51,096 nt of DNA from Basidiobolus meristosporus CBS 931.73. Lineage: Eukaryota; Basidiobolomycota; Basidiobolomycetes; Basidiobolales; Basidiobolaceae. Where the stretch lies: NCBI GenBank assembly GCA_002104905.1, contig MCFE01000633.1:1-51096 (forward strand). Direction: 5' to 3'. Within the stretch, counting starts at the first letter, position 1; every line of letters begins with the position of its first letter. The notes beneath the pieces were generated by a model. That model ran no database searches. It was not told where the DNA came from and saw nothing but the letters and a program-made list of their open reading frames with translations. Shown here piece after piece: positions 41,288 to 51,096 of the stretch. The position numbers and the translations under genes are program-made.

Positions 41288-42518
41288 TCATCTTCTCCTG
41301 GGTTTTTTTCTCACAGGGATTACTACTGAAGCATTTGGTAGTGACTCACTTTGCACACCTATACTACTTCCTGGCTGACTATCATCTTGGCTACTTGTGT
41401 TTTTGTAGTCAGTATTTTGCCTCCTAGTTGATGAGTGCAATGCTGCAGCTTGGCCGCGCTGAACTGCTCCAACTGAACCAACTGAACCGGCCTGTAGTGC
41501 CACGTGCTGACGCGTTCATTTACTTGCCAAGGGCTCCGGTGGTTGAGGCACTTCATCTTGGTCATCATCAGTCAGTTCACCAGAAGTAACTTGCTGATGG
41601 TCAGGCAAAACGGCACGCGCAGGCACGCCTTGATGCGTTGAGATGGCCCTTGGCTGAGTTTGATGTGATGCCGCATGTTGACGCGACTTGGTCCGCTCCA
41701 ATGGACTCGTGTCTAAATGAGCAGTTTGGCAAGTTCTTGTTGTTTTGCTCTGAAGCGCGCGCGTTGACTCAACGCGGGGCGTTCTGGTAAAGGGTGTTGG
41801 CGTGGTCTGGACTGACGTGTGCCGGCGCGCTGTGGTTGCAAGAGATGGTAGGGAATCCAGCAAGGCGTGCTGGCATGATCTGGACAATGTTGCTTGCGGT
41901 CTGTATTCTTCCTCCTGAAGCTCACCATCTGATTCCTCAAGGTATTCACTTACACTCTGTCTGATACTTTGGAGCTGTTGCCTGGATGAGTCCTGTGTAT
42001 ATTGCTCTCGGAAGCCACTTAGCTCTACTAATATATCATGTAGTACATTAGTCATTTGAGGCAAAAACTCATTCAAAATCTCTTTGGTTCCCAAAGTTGA
42101 GGCACGAACAGATGCGTCCGGCCCGTACTGTGCAAACTGCGCGCAAAATTGTTACTGCGCGGCTTCTTCGTCAAATCCCCTCATTCTCAGCTCATTTTTG
42201 ATTTCAATACTTGTCTTGTTATATATCTTTACATACATCGGCTGGCATCTTGATGTAGAACTCATGCCACAGCTTTCTACTCAAATTCTTCCATCTTTGT
42301 CGACTCTCTGAGGTATCTAGTTCTGCTAGATTAATCAGTAGTGCCCAAATATCTGTATGAAGGCTCATCATAGACACTTGGGCCATACTAAAATCATTTG
42401 GCAAGAACTCAAACAAATCCGACATAGACTTCTCCGGTCCGGACTGCGCTTGTGAGCTGGGGGATGGGTTTTGTCTGGGTTGTACTAAAGATGAGTTGAG
42501 GCTTGGTATGGGGACCAT
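41288..42518 (-). pseudogene. Harbinger copy 2 accessory gene, broken
   Basis: Homologue of the 413-aa ORF of copy 1. Three lesions are visible by alignment: a 2-base deletion in a T run near 42229 (five T in copy 1, three here), a TAA at about 42152-42154 in place of an Arg codon, and a TGA at 41513-41515 where copy 1 has AGA. Pieces 42219-42518, 41516-42094 and 41288-41503 keep high similarity. The basic C-terminus RKKPRRR is unchanged. Confidence 0.88.
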
Positions 42519-42877
42519 AGCAACGGATTTGGATACTTATACAGCAGTATATTGGCATCAACCTGGTCTTATATGAAATATATATGAAAACTAAAGTGAT
42601 TGTTGAATTTTCCATATATTATGCATGATGTATCTTGGATCACATTGACACAGATCAGATCACATCAATTGCAGATTTCCTATTTGATTATAAACCTATG
42701 ATTAAAGCATCAATAAAAGTACCAAGGCATTGTTTGCAAATGATTTTTGCGACATAATGATGGGATACATGGCAATTGATGGAGATTTAACCATAATGTG
42801 TTAAGAATCAGATAAATAACGCAGATTGCGCTAAATCGATTCAAACCGCCTCAATACAATCATCCATTAATTTTAAT

Positions 42878-43762
42878 ATGACTTACTCATCTGAATGGTC
42901 TTTTCTCATCAATCCCATCACTACCACTGGATTTCCTCTTGACACACTGGAGGAGATCTATACCAAGTACTGTGGACCATCAACCCCAATCTACTCAAGG
43001 AGATCCTTTGTGAAGCTTCTCTGCTATTACAAGAACTATTGCCCTACATGGTTTCATCCCACCATCCATGGCAACAAAAGTCCTACAAGCTTTCATTCCC
43101 AGCTGACAGCAATGGAGAACCACCTTGCAGAGGGTATGAATGACTTAGACCAAGCTTGGAATTCTAGGTTCAGAAGCTTCAATAGACTTCCATATCCCAG
43201 AGTGTTCAGCAACAGGTTCCATATCAGGAGTATTTTGGATACCTTCCCAGTGAGGATTAACAGACCTTCAAGAGGGCAGAGGCACTTTTATTCTGGCAAG
43301 TACAAGGCACACTGTGTGAAGTTTCAAGCACTGTCTGACATTGAGGGTAACATCATCTGGTTTAGTGGGCCATTTGCTGGAAGTAGGCATGACAAAGCAC
43401 TCTGGGTAGAGAATCATCCTGAATTCAGTAGAGGGGAGAAATGTATGGCAGACTTAGCCTATATAGGAAAGGATTGTCAGAGATTAGGATGTATTACAGC
43501 TTATAGGAAGCCAAGGAATGGTGTGCTTAGCAGGAAGCAGAAGCTCTACAATGAGATATTTAAACATTTCAGAGTAAGGGTAGAGCACACATTTGGATAT
43601 CTGATGAGATTCAGCATATTGGCAGGTAAATACAGAGGAAAGTCATATATAGGTGAAAACAGCAGAATAAGTAAAATAGTTAAGATACTTATTAATGCAC
43701 AGTATGTTCATACAAGAAGACATCCACTGAGAGAAATGTGTCTGGAGCATTATGAAGAGTAA
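42878..43762 (+). CDS. PIF/Harbinger DDE transposase, intact, 294 aa (copy 2)
   Basis: Same length, start context and motifs as the 33361-34245 copy: SILDTF (Asp121), SRHDKALW, MADLAYIG (Asp192), RVEHTFGYLMRF (Glu236). About 14 substitutions, among them R58W, L124P and K243M; position 124 (Leu in copy 1, Pro here) lies beside the first catalytic Asp, so one of the two may be impaired. The open frame next to a broken partner means it could act only if the accessory protein is unnecessary or supplied by copy 1 or another locus. Confidence 0.88.
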   Translation: MTYSSEWSFLINPITTTGFPLDTLEEIYTKYCGPSTPIYSRRSFVKLLCYYKNYCPTWFHPTIHGNKSPTSFHSQLTAMENHLAEGMNDLDQAWNSRFRSFNRLPYPRVFSNRFHIRSILDTFPVRINRPSRGQRHFYSGKYKAHCVKFQALSDIEGNIIWFSGPFAGSRHDKALWVENHPEFSRGEKCMADLAYIGKDCQRLGCITAYRKPRNGVLSRKQKLYNEIFKHFRVRVEHTFGYLMRFSILAGKYRGKSYIGENSRISKIVKILINAQYVHTRRHPLREMCLEHYEE

Positions 43763-43949
43763 ATAAAGCAAGGAAAGCACTATTCTGAGCAACATAAGTA
43801 TGATTGAGTAAAATTACCAGTAACTGTATCATACCACTGGCATCATGGTAGAAATTATAGTGCCAGATAGTGCCATAGAGTGCCAGATCAATCCGGCACT
43901 ATAAACAGGCTGGCACTATGTGGCACTATCCAACTGAACAAGTTTTATG

Positions 43950-44050
43950 TCTACCATGACTCCAGGTACCCAGTGCATCATTAATATCAGTGCTCTTCAA
44001 GTAGTCCTATACTTTGCACACATGCTCCTAGGATGTTGTACCAGCATTTG
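43950..44050. repeat. Small fragment of a copia-3 type LTR
   Basis: CCAGGTACCCAGTGCATC and ACTTTGCACACATGCTCCTAGGA align with CCAGGTACCCAGAACATG and ACTTTGCACACATGTTCTTGGGA of the copia-3 LTR (47487-47552). Ends are not definable. Confidence 0.55.
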
Positions 44051-46514
44051 GTGGGTGTGTTTTCTTCAAATGTTTGGCCAAAATCATGATACAAATACTG
44101 AGCGGCTGATCACCTGATTTAGCATCAATAACAATTGCTTTAGTTTACTCTGGGAAAGTATTTCTACTTGTGTGCCAAATAGCTGATACCCGAGATATTG
44201 AGAAATGTATGTTTAGAGAAACTTGGTGTAGATTGTGCATCAATATTCAAAACTAAAGCAATTTTACTTATTTAAGAAATCTGGTACCCTAACCAATTTT
44301 GATCATTCCTAATCCCAGTGATGGCTTATTTATCCCATCTTGGAATCTGACTTGGGCTGTCATACCAATACACTATTCATGTGGTTATTACATTATCATC
44401 TGATATGCCAAGCCTCCCCAGGAGACTGGCTATCTGGGATCTATCCAACCATATAGTTGTTGCCAAGACATCAGTTGATTGACAAGACAATTTTTGTTCA
44501 TATTGGGCAACTAGCAACAACCAAATTGATTAATATCAATGGTCCCTTGGCACTAGCTTGATTAGGAATGTATAAATAAAAATTATCAAGCCTTCTGGTT
44601 TGGTGTATGTCTCAACAAACTTAAAATTGTGTCTTAGTAAAATGATATATTCAACAACATTGCTTCAGCTTCTACCCATGATTGTAAATCTAGCACCCCT
44701 AGTAGCACCCAGCATAAGCTGCATAGCAAGCCAACTTTATTGCCTTTATAGCCAAACCAAGCTATATCCAAGAACAATATTAGGACAGGATCTTTTGGCC
44801 AATATTCCTGCTACTCTCTGCCAATTCTACAGTTCTGTACTTATTTGTCACTTTGGCTCAGTTAAACCATTGAGGAGCTTTATAATACTTTTCTCCTCCC
44901 CATGAAAAATAATCTGGTTGTGCAGGTAGGTCAAATCTTGATCAGCCTTAATGCTCCTGCAATGAGGCCATCATAGTTCCAACAGCTTGGAATTATTGAC
45001 CCTCTGAAAGTCATCTGATGGGATTGTGACAGAGATTTGGGGATTTTATTGCTAAAAGGGTAAGTAAACTTAATGGTGTCTTGGCAGTCCTTTGATGAGA
45101 TTTGAATGGTACTTCAATTGTCTTAATATAATCTATATTTATTTGAGTGGAGCCAACCAGTCAGTGCATGCACATGGCATATATGGAAAAAAAACCTGAC
45201 AGTATTCTGACAGCCTTGATGTGAACATCTGTTGGCATTATAGCAGCAGTACAGTGGCCTACAGCTGGTTCTATGTAATGCCAACATACAAGTTTACAAC
45301 ATAGCCATTCCCTTTGCTATCTCCCCTTGCACCATTCATATATCTTATTGTAGATTAACCCCTCATTATTTGCTTACCAACTACCACCATGGGTATTTCA
45401 CATATAGTTGGAACATGCTTACAAACCTCTATATACACACACACCCAACACAGTTGTTATACCTCTATCACCTCAACTTTATGGCTTTTCAGTATGATAC
45501 TTGCAAAACTGCCATGTACCTTTTATTCTTGGTAACATATACATCTTACAAACATGGGCATGGTTGTTGTGACTTTTGCCTTAAGCACCTCTTGAGTATC
45601 TGCAAGATACTTTTAGGCACTTGGCCTTTATATTACTTCTCCCTGCTAGACTCTAGACCCCTTGAAAGGTACACTTTGCTCTTGCTTGTATGAATACTAT
45701 ATTTAATTGTGTAGTAGTTGGCTTGCATTCAGGAGAAGCCTTGCATAATATGGTAAAATATTCTAATGAAAATTGGTTGCTGGTAGTGCCCAACCCAACT
45801 TTCCATTAGTTAGCTCATTACCTATGCTTTAGAGCTGCTCTGCTTTGTAATGCCAAAGGCAAAGATGTCTCTATGTGCACATCTGTTCCCAGTGTTTTTC
45901 AACTCTTCCTGACTGTCTTCAATGTTCCAACTCATCACATCCATGATCAACATGTATGTAATATTCTTCATGAGATTGGGATATGGTAGTGCTTGCAACT
46001 TGACATGTCTTCCTATCTCCCACATATCCACTCCATAGAAGCTCTAAAAAGGTGAACCAAGGCCCAATATTCTTCACACACCAAGCAAGATTGAGCAATC
46101 TTGGATGCAGTGGCAGCAGAGATCTACATGTGCAGCTTAATGCTTGTAGAACAGCTACTCATATCCTGCAACAAACTCCTTGCATAAGAGCCATAGATGC
46201 ACCAGGTTTGCATCAGTAATCTGCCTCTTGATATATTTCTACACTGCCAAGATACAAGTCTCAATACTTTCAGTGTACTCCTGGTAGAAATTGCTTCAAA
46301 AGGTCACTTGTATAAGTTCTTATCTGGTTTGTCTAGTCCTTGCACTTGTATAGTTGCATATACATATAAGTATTGAAAAGAGCTTGTAAGAAATACTTTG
46401 GGTAGCAGATATCCTGTGGCATTGTGTCAGTTCATTAGATATTTCTGGCATCTCCAAGGGTTCATTAAGGCTGAAATGCCCTATGTACACTAGATCATCA
46501 ATATAGGGATATTG
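44051..46514 (-). repeat. Unclassified repeat X, copy 4, with a coding relic
   Basis: The longest copy, read on the minus strand. From 46514 to 45822 one frame holds protein-like sequence with seven stops and no frameshift, ending in MDMWEIGRHVKLQALPYPNL, MSWNIEDSQEELKNTGNRCA and FAFGITKQSSSKA (open 46031-45822). Further on, near 44760-44600, another protein-like run occurs (LGATRGARFTIMGRS, ETYTKPEGLIIFIYTFLIKL). The first block matches copy 1 in frame. I recognise no domain. It may be a large ORF of an undescribed element or a captured host gene. Confidence 0.55.
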
Positions 46515-46543
46515 TTGAAGAGTAAATGCATTGCTCCCAGCAG

Positions 46544-47346
46544 TGTGGTAAGGTAAGCATACCTCCCACTGACAACTTTATTCATATAGCCATTATGATA
46601 TACTTATCCATATTTTATCTTATCAGGATTATTCCATTCTCCTTTTGCCCATATTATAAGTATTATCCCCATATGATGTTTACCCTAATCAGTTATTAGC
46701 ATTAGTTATCCCAGATGTTATTCAGCCTTGTGATCAGTATATGTATCTACATAGGCAAGTACCTGCGTCAGTACCTGTGACATGTGACCTAGGTCTGTGT
46801 TACCATCCCTACCATTTCAATACCATATATGGTATTTCTATGTTGCACAGGTTTCAGACTACTGATTCCTGATTGGTTGGATGTGCTGTGCCATTTAGAA
46901 CCTTTCAGGACATTCTTGGCATATTTTTAGCTCATAGTGATGTCATTAAGAATTCCACTGATGCCTAGAATCTTCTAGAACCTTGTCATTAGTAATCACT
47001 TGGCAATCAGGAAAAGTATTTAAGGGAAAGCAATCCCTCTTCAATAAATCATCACTTCTATCAGTAACACTTCTCCTTTATTGATTAGCAGTTGATCACT
47101 GCACCTGCCTTCAACAGCACATCTCAGACCTGCCATCAAGGAGCTTTTCAGGGTAGTGCACAAGACACACAGAGGCCTTTGGAGACACTTGGAGCACCTA
47201 TGAAGCTAGAGAAGCAGGAGCTTTTACCATAGTTACATATTGACAAAGACACCAGCAGCTTAGACACAGAGGTTATTGCACCCATCAGACACCTCACACA
47301 CCTTGAGTTGTGTAGCTTCTCCCAGGAGTATCTCTACACCACCACA
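46544..47346 (+). repeat. Family-B related solo LTR
   Basis: TGTGGTAAGG...CACCACCACA. CCATCCCTACCATTTCAATACCATATATGG, CTGATTCCTGATTGGTTGGATGTGCTGTGCC and AGTAATCACTTGGCAATCAGGAAAAGTATTTAAGGG match family B. Transcription direction is plus: AAAAGTATTTAAGGGAAAG (47013-47031) is the TATA region and CAATAAATCATCAC (47042-47055) the polyA region. The second half is shorter than in family B and diverged. Confidence 0.8.
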
Positions 47347-47349
47347 TAT

Positions 47350-47698
47350 TGTTGCAAAAATTCGTATTTCCACCTAAATATTCACCTAACTTAGTCACTT
47401 ATATCATTACCTTCAAATCCTAGAAAATACTGACCAAATTCCTTGTCGGGATTTACTTAGAATATTTTCACCAAAATACCAGGTACCCAGAACATGAAAA
47501 TTCTCAAAGTTGTCCAAACAGCCCCAAACTTTGCACACATGTTCTTGGGATCTTCCTTAACCTATTCTACGTGTTTGTTATGCCAAGACCAGGTAAAAGT
47601 ATAAATACTACTTTTGCAATCAATAAATCATTAAGTGAAAAACACATAATCTACTTGTTCTCCAAATCACTTCCAATATCTCCAAGACTCTTACAACA
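47350..47698 (+). repeat. Copia-3 5' LTR
   Basis: 349 bp, TGTTGCAAAA...CTTACAACA. AAAAGTATAAATACTAC (47595-47611) is the TATA region and CAATAAATCATTAAG (47618-47632) the likely polyA region. Confidence 0.9.
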
Positions 47699-47711
47699 GG
47701 TTATGAGCCCC
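47699..47711 (+). promoter_or_regulatory. Copia-3 primer-binding site, initiator tRNA-Met anticodon type
   Basis: GGTTATGAGCCCC right after the LTR, identical to copia-1. The ATG inside it (47703-47705) is in the gag frame and reads MSPKLSLSAM, so the primer site may also contain the gag start codon; a second in-frame ATG follows at 47730. Confidence 0.75.
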
Positions 47712-50700
47712 AAGCTGTCACTCTCTGCAATGTCTACTACTGCTATTACTGGAATTTTTCCCTCTGCTGAAAAGTTGGATGGATCTAACTACCAAGTGTG
47801 GAAGGTGAAGATGAAGATGCGGCTGCAAGAAAGAGGCCTTTGGGATATTGTCATGGGAGAAGAATGCCCTCCTAAAAACGTGGGAGAGGAAGCCTTAAAG
47901 TACCAGAAGAAAGAACAAAGTGCCTTTAACTGCATTTGCCTTAATGTCAAGGACAAATTGCTAATTCAATGCTCAAGAGCAAAAACGGCAAAGAATGCCT
48001 GGAAGGCATTAGAAGACACCTACCAGTCATGTTCAGCTGCCAAGAAAATGTATCTGAGAAGAAAATTCTTTACTACAAAGATGCTGCCAGGAGAAGAAAT
48101 GAAAAATCTAATTAACAGAATTACCCTGCTGGTAGATGAGATGGAATCTGTGGGCGTACCAACTACTGATGAGGATGTGATAGTTACCATCCTGAATAGC
48201 CTGACAGACAAGTTTCAGGGCCTTGTATCAGCCCTAGAGTCCAGAACTGAAGATTTGACCTTAAATTACGTATATGGAAGGCTCCTGGATGAAGAATTAA
48301 GAAAATCAAGCACCAATAAGAAGGAAGGAGAAAATGCTTTAATAAGCAATGATAACCAACAAAGGAGGTACCCAAGACCCTACAAAGGCAACAGCAACCT
48401 ATTTTGCAACTACTGCAAAAGGAAAGGACACACATCAGACCGGTGTCTCAAAAAGAAAGATAATCAGCAAAAGAAGCCTGAATATGGAAATGCTGCAACA
48501 ACTGAAGATAGACTATTCATATCTGCACTGAATATGACCACAAACAAGGATTCTCAGATGCGGTATATTGACTCTGGAGCTTCTCAACACTTTACACACC
48601 AAAAAGAACTTTTTACCCAATATCAAGAAATTCCAATTAAGAAGGTTTTCATGGGTGACAATAGAACACTTGATGCATTGGGAGAAGGAACTATCCAAGT
48701 AAACCTTAGAAGCAGTGAAGGAAGCTATACACTGACCTTTAAAGAAGTACTCTATGTACCAGAAATAGCCAAGAACCTACTCTCTGTAAGCAAGGCCACA
48801 GCAGAAGGACTCAGTTTCAGTTTTGACAATTCTGGATGCAGGATCACTGATCAAAATGGTGCTCATATTGCTTTGGGCATCAGAGATCAGAATCTATACA
48901 AGTTGACTTATATTCCATCATATCTGGAAGCCAATATAAGTAACTTAAATGAAGAAACACCAATGCTTTGGCACAGGAGATTTGGGCACATCAATTTTGA
49001 TTATTTGCGCAAAATGATCAAAGATCAGCTAATTTCTGGAGTGAAAATTGATCCCCCAGCTAATTTGGAGCACTGTGAAGCCTGCATATATGGGAAACAA
49101 GCCAGACAACCGTTCAAGAGCTCTGGGTTAATCAAAACTAAGAAAAAATTAGATCTAATTCACTCAGATCTGTGTGGACCTATGCAAAATTTATCCTTAG
49201 GCGGGATGAAGTATTTAATCACTTTTATTGATGATTATACAAGATACACATGGGTCTACTTCATGGAGAGAAAGGAAGAAGCTCTGTCTAAGTTCAGGGA
49301 GTTTAAAGCCATGGTGGAGAGAGAAACTGGTGAAAAAATCAAGAAAATACGCTCTGACAATGGTGGAGAATATACCTCAAAACTCTTCATCCACTTCTGC
49401 AAAATTCATGGGATAAAGCAAGAGACTACTGCTCCATACTCCCTACAGCAAAATGGAGTAGCAGAACAAGCTAACAGATCAATAATTGATATGGCAAGAT
49501 CTATGATCCATGATCAAAAATTATCCTATGATTTTTGGGCGGAATCAGTTGCCACTGCTGTATACCTTAAAAATAGGAGTTATAACAGAGTACTTTGTGA
49601 TTCTACTCCATTTGAAGCATGGTATGGATACAGACCAAGTGCAGAACATCTAAGAATATTTGGGTGCACAGCATATGCCAAAAAACTGGCCGGAAATCAG
49701 TCAAAATTTGAGCCAAAAAGTATAAAATGCATATTTTTGGGCTACTGCAATGAGAGTAAGGCATACTGACTCTACAATACCAAAGCAAAGAAGCTTATCA
49801 AGTCCAGGGATGTGTTATTTGATGAAAATTCAAAATTTTCACAAAAAATGACATCAGATGATGACAAAAATTTGATCTTAAGTCCACCAATTGTCAGGAT
49901 TGAATTAGAGCAAAACAATGAAAATTTTTTCACTCCAGAGGACTCTACAACCATGGTTCAGCCAGAATCAGTGCCCAGGAATATCCCAGAAGTGATCATT
50001 CCAGTATCAAATGCCCGGAGATCAAATCGGACAAGAAATAGCCCAAATTACTATATTAATGAGGGTACAAACTTAGCCTATGCCTATTCAGTCCATATTG
50101 ATGAACCCCAGACTGTAAAAGAGGCCCTAAATAGCCCTCAGATGAAGTTTTGGAGATCTGCAATGACTGAGGAATATCAGGCCCTGATGGAAAATCAAAC
50201 TTGGGACTTAGTCAAATTACCAATCAACCAAAAATCAATTGGATGCAGATGGGTCTTCAAGACAAAACACAAGGCTGATGGTACAATTGAAAGATACAAA
50301 GCAAGACTTGTAGCCAAAGGATACTCTCAAACAAAAGGACTTGACTATACTGAGACCTTTGCACCGGTAGCCAAGTTTAATTCCATCAGATTAATATTGG
50401 CTATTGCAGCCAAATATAAGTTTTTTATTCATCAAATGGATGTAAAAACTGCATTTTTGAATGGAGAACTTGATGAGGATGTGTATATGGACCAGCCTGA
50501 TGGGTTTGTTGACCAAGATAACCCCCATTTGGTCTGCAAGCTTAAAAAGTCACTATATGGTCTCAAACAATCACCAAGAGCCTGGAATTGCAAGATAGAT
50601 TCTTAATTGGAATCTTTGAGTTTCAAATGGAGTAATGCTGACTATAGTATATACTATAAGCCAGATAGAGCAAATCCAGTTCTATTAGCTCTATATGTGG

Positions 50701-50784
50701 ATGATCTTATTATAGCCACCAATAACCTAGAAACATTGGAAGAGACTAAATCCAGCCTATCTAAGGAGTTCAAGATGTCCAATC
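47703..50784 (+). pseudogene. Copia-3 gag-pol, two stops, RT truncated
   Basis: A single frame, gag to RT. Gag core: KLDGSNYQVWKVKMKMRLQE, AWKALEDTYQSCSAAKKMYL. Zinc knuckle CNYCKRKGHTSDRC (about 48406-48447). Protease: YIDSGASQHF (about 48565). Integrase: WHRRFGHINFDYL with CEACIYGKQ (HHCC), HSDLCGP, IRSDNGGEY and QQNGVAEQANR (DDE). Stop TGA at 49767-49769 (CGA to TGA, where YRLYN is expected). RT: GCRWVFKTK, APVAKFNSIR, MDVKTAFLNG, SLYGLKQSPRAW, stop TAA at 50604-50606 (from a Tyr codon), then LYVDDLIIAT (about 50691-50720) with both catalytic Asp. Ends KEFKMSNL at the LTR. Confidence 0.9.
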
Positions 50785-51096
50785 TGTTGTAAAAATTCGT
50801 ATTTTCCACCTAAATATTCACCTAACTTAGTCACTTAGATCATCACCTTCAAATCCTAGAGAATACTGACCAAATTCCTTGTTGGGATTTACTTAGAATA
50901 TTTTCACCAAAATACCAGGTACCCAGAACATGAAAATTCTCAAAGTTGTCCAAACAGCCCCAAACTTTGCACATGTTCTTGGGACCTTCCTTAACCTATT
51001 CTACGTGTTTGTAATGCCAAGACCATGTAAAAGTATAAATACTACTTTTATATTCAATAAATCATTAAGTGAAAACCACATAATCTACTTGTTCTC
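50785..51096 (+). repeat. Copia-3 second LTR, cut by the window edge
   Basis: First 312 bases of a copia-3 LTR (TGTTGTAAAAATTCG...). About 95% like the 5' LTR by eye, with AAAAGTATAAATACTAC and CAATAAATCATTAAG conserved. Its end and target duplication lie outside the window. Confidence 0.9.

Larger units (their letters stand above)
40545..43945 (+). mobile_element. Complete PIF/Harbinger element, copy 2
   Basis: 3401 bp, ends AGACTTGTTCCATTG and CAACTGAACAAGTTT, flanked by TAT (40542-40544 and 43946-43948). Colinear with copy 1, and the two align end to end. The right end has decayed slightly (AAGTTT for AAGTCT). The accessory gene is broken, the transposase open. Confidence 0.92.
47350..51096 (+). 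mobile_element. Copia-3, young Ty1/copia element lacking RNase H in this window
   Basis: 5' LTR 47350-47698, primer-binding site, gag-pol with only two stops, then an LTR at 50785 that runs off the window end. RT is cut after KEFKMSNL and there is no RNase H before the second LTR. Either the element has an internal deletion or the LTR at 50785 is a separate insertion into a longer element. The two LTRs differ at roughly 15 of the 312 positions that can be compared. Confidence 0.87.

Noticed and set aside
46470-46514. YPYIDDLVYIG in repeat X, superficially like an RT YxDD box
   Set aside because: None of the other RT motifs occurs at the right distance, and the second X copy does not support it.
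1-51096. CRISPR arrays, phage or bacterial operons
   Set aside because: No regularly spaced short repeats, no bacterial gene layout; all recognisable proteins are eukaryotic transposable-element proteins.

Overview
The window looks like a nuclear, repeat-filled stretch of a fungal genome. A basidiomycete is likely but not proven. The evidence is indirect: Ty3/gypsy chromovirus, Ty1/copia and PIF/Harbinger elements nested in one another, AT-rich spacers with few CpG dinucleotides, and no bacterial operons, rRNA or convincing host gene. Almost every recognisable piece is a transposable element or its relic.

Layout. 1-5.9 kb: an old gypsy relic (E: RT, RNase H, integrase and a decayed extra reading frame), cut by three LTR insertions. 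5.9-6.4 kb: a foldback MITE. 7.2-12.9 kb: a Russian doll in which a family-D LTR holds another family-D LTR and a complete but decayed copia element (copia-1, 7835-12781), which itself holds an inverted LTR of its own family. 12.9-21.6 kb: relics of Harbinger, LTR family B (two copies head to head), MITEs and an unclassified repeat (X). 21.6-40.4 kb: one old copia element (H) shredded over about 19 kb by a nearly intact chromovirus (22741-29930, minus strand), a complete Harbinger element (31017-34428) and a complete family-D gypsy element (F, 34552-40207). 40.5-43.9 kb: a second Harbinger. 44-46.5 kb: repeat X inverted. 46.5-47.3 kb: a family-B LTR. 47.35 kb to the end: copia-3, with a nearly open gag-pol.

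How the parts work. The chromovirus has gag and pol in different frames, with a classical -1 frameshift signal (G GGA AAC plus a stem-loop) at the overlap, and ends in a chromodomain. Both better-preserved copia elements carry a primer-binding site complementary to the anticodon region of initiator tRNA-Met, as in Drosophila copia. The two Harbinger elements carry a divergent pair: a DDE transposase (plus strand) and an unrecognised 413-aa accessory protein (minus strand). Their ends (AGACTTGTTCC) are shared with several MITEs, so the Harbinger machinery probably mobilised the MITEs. All these elements leave 3-bp A/T target duplications.

The best candidates for something undescribed are the Harbinger accessory protein with its MITE satellites, the coding repeat X, and the extra reading frame downstream of integrase in gypsy E. 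Protein names rest on motifs read by eye; no database search was possible.
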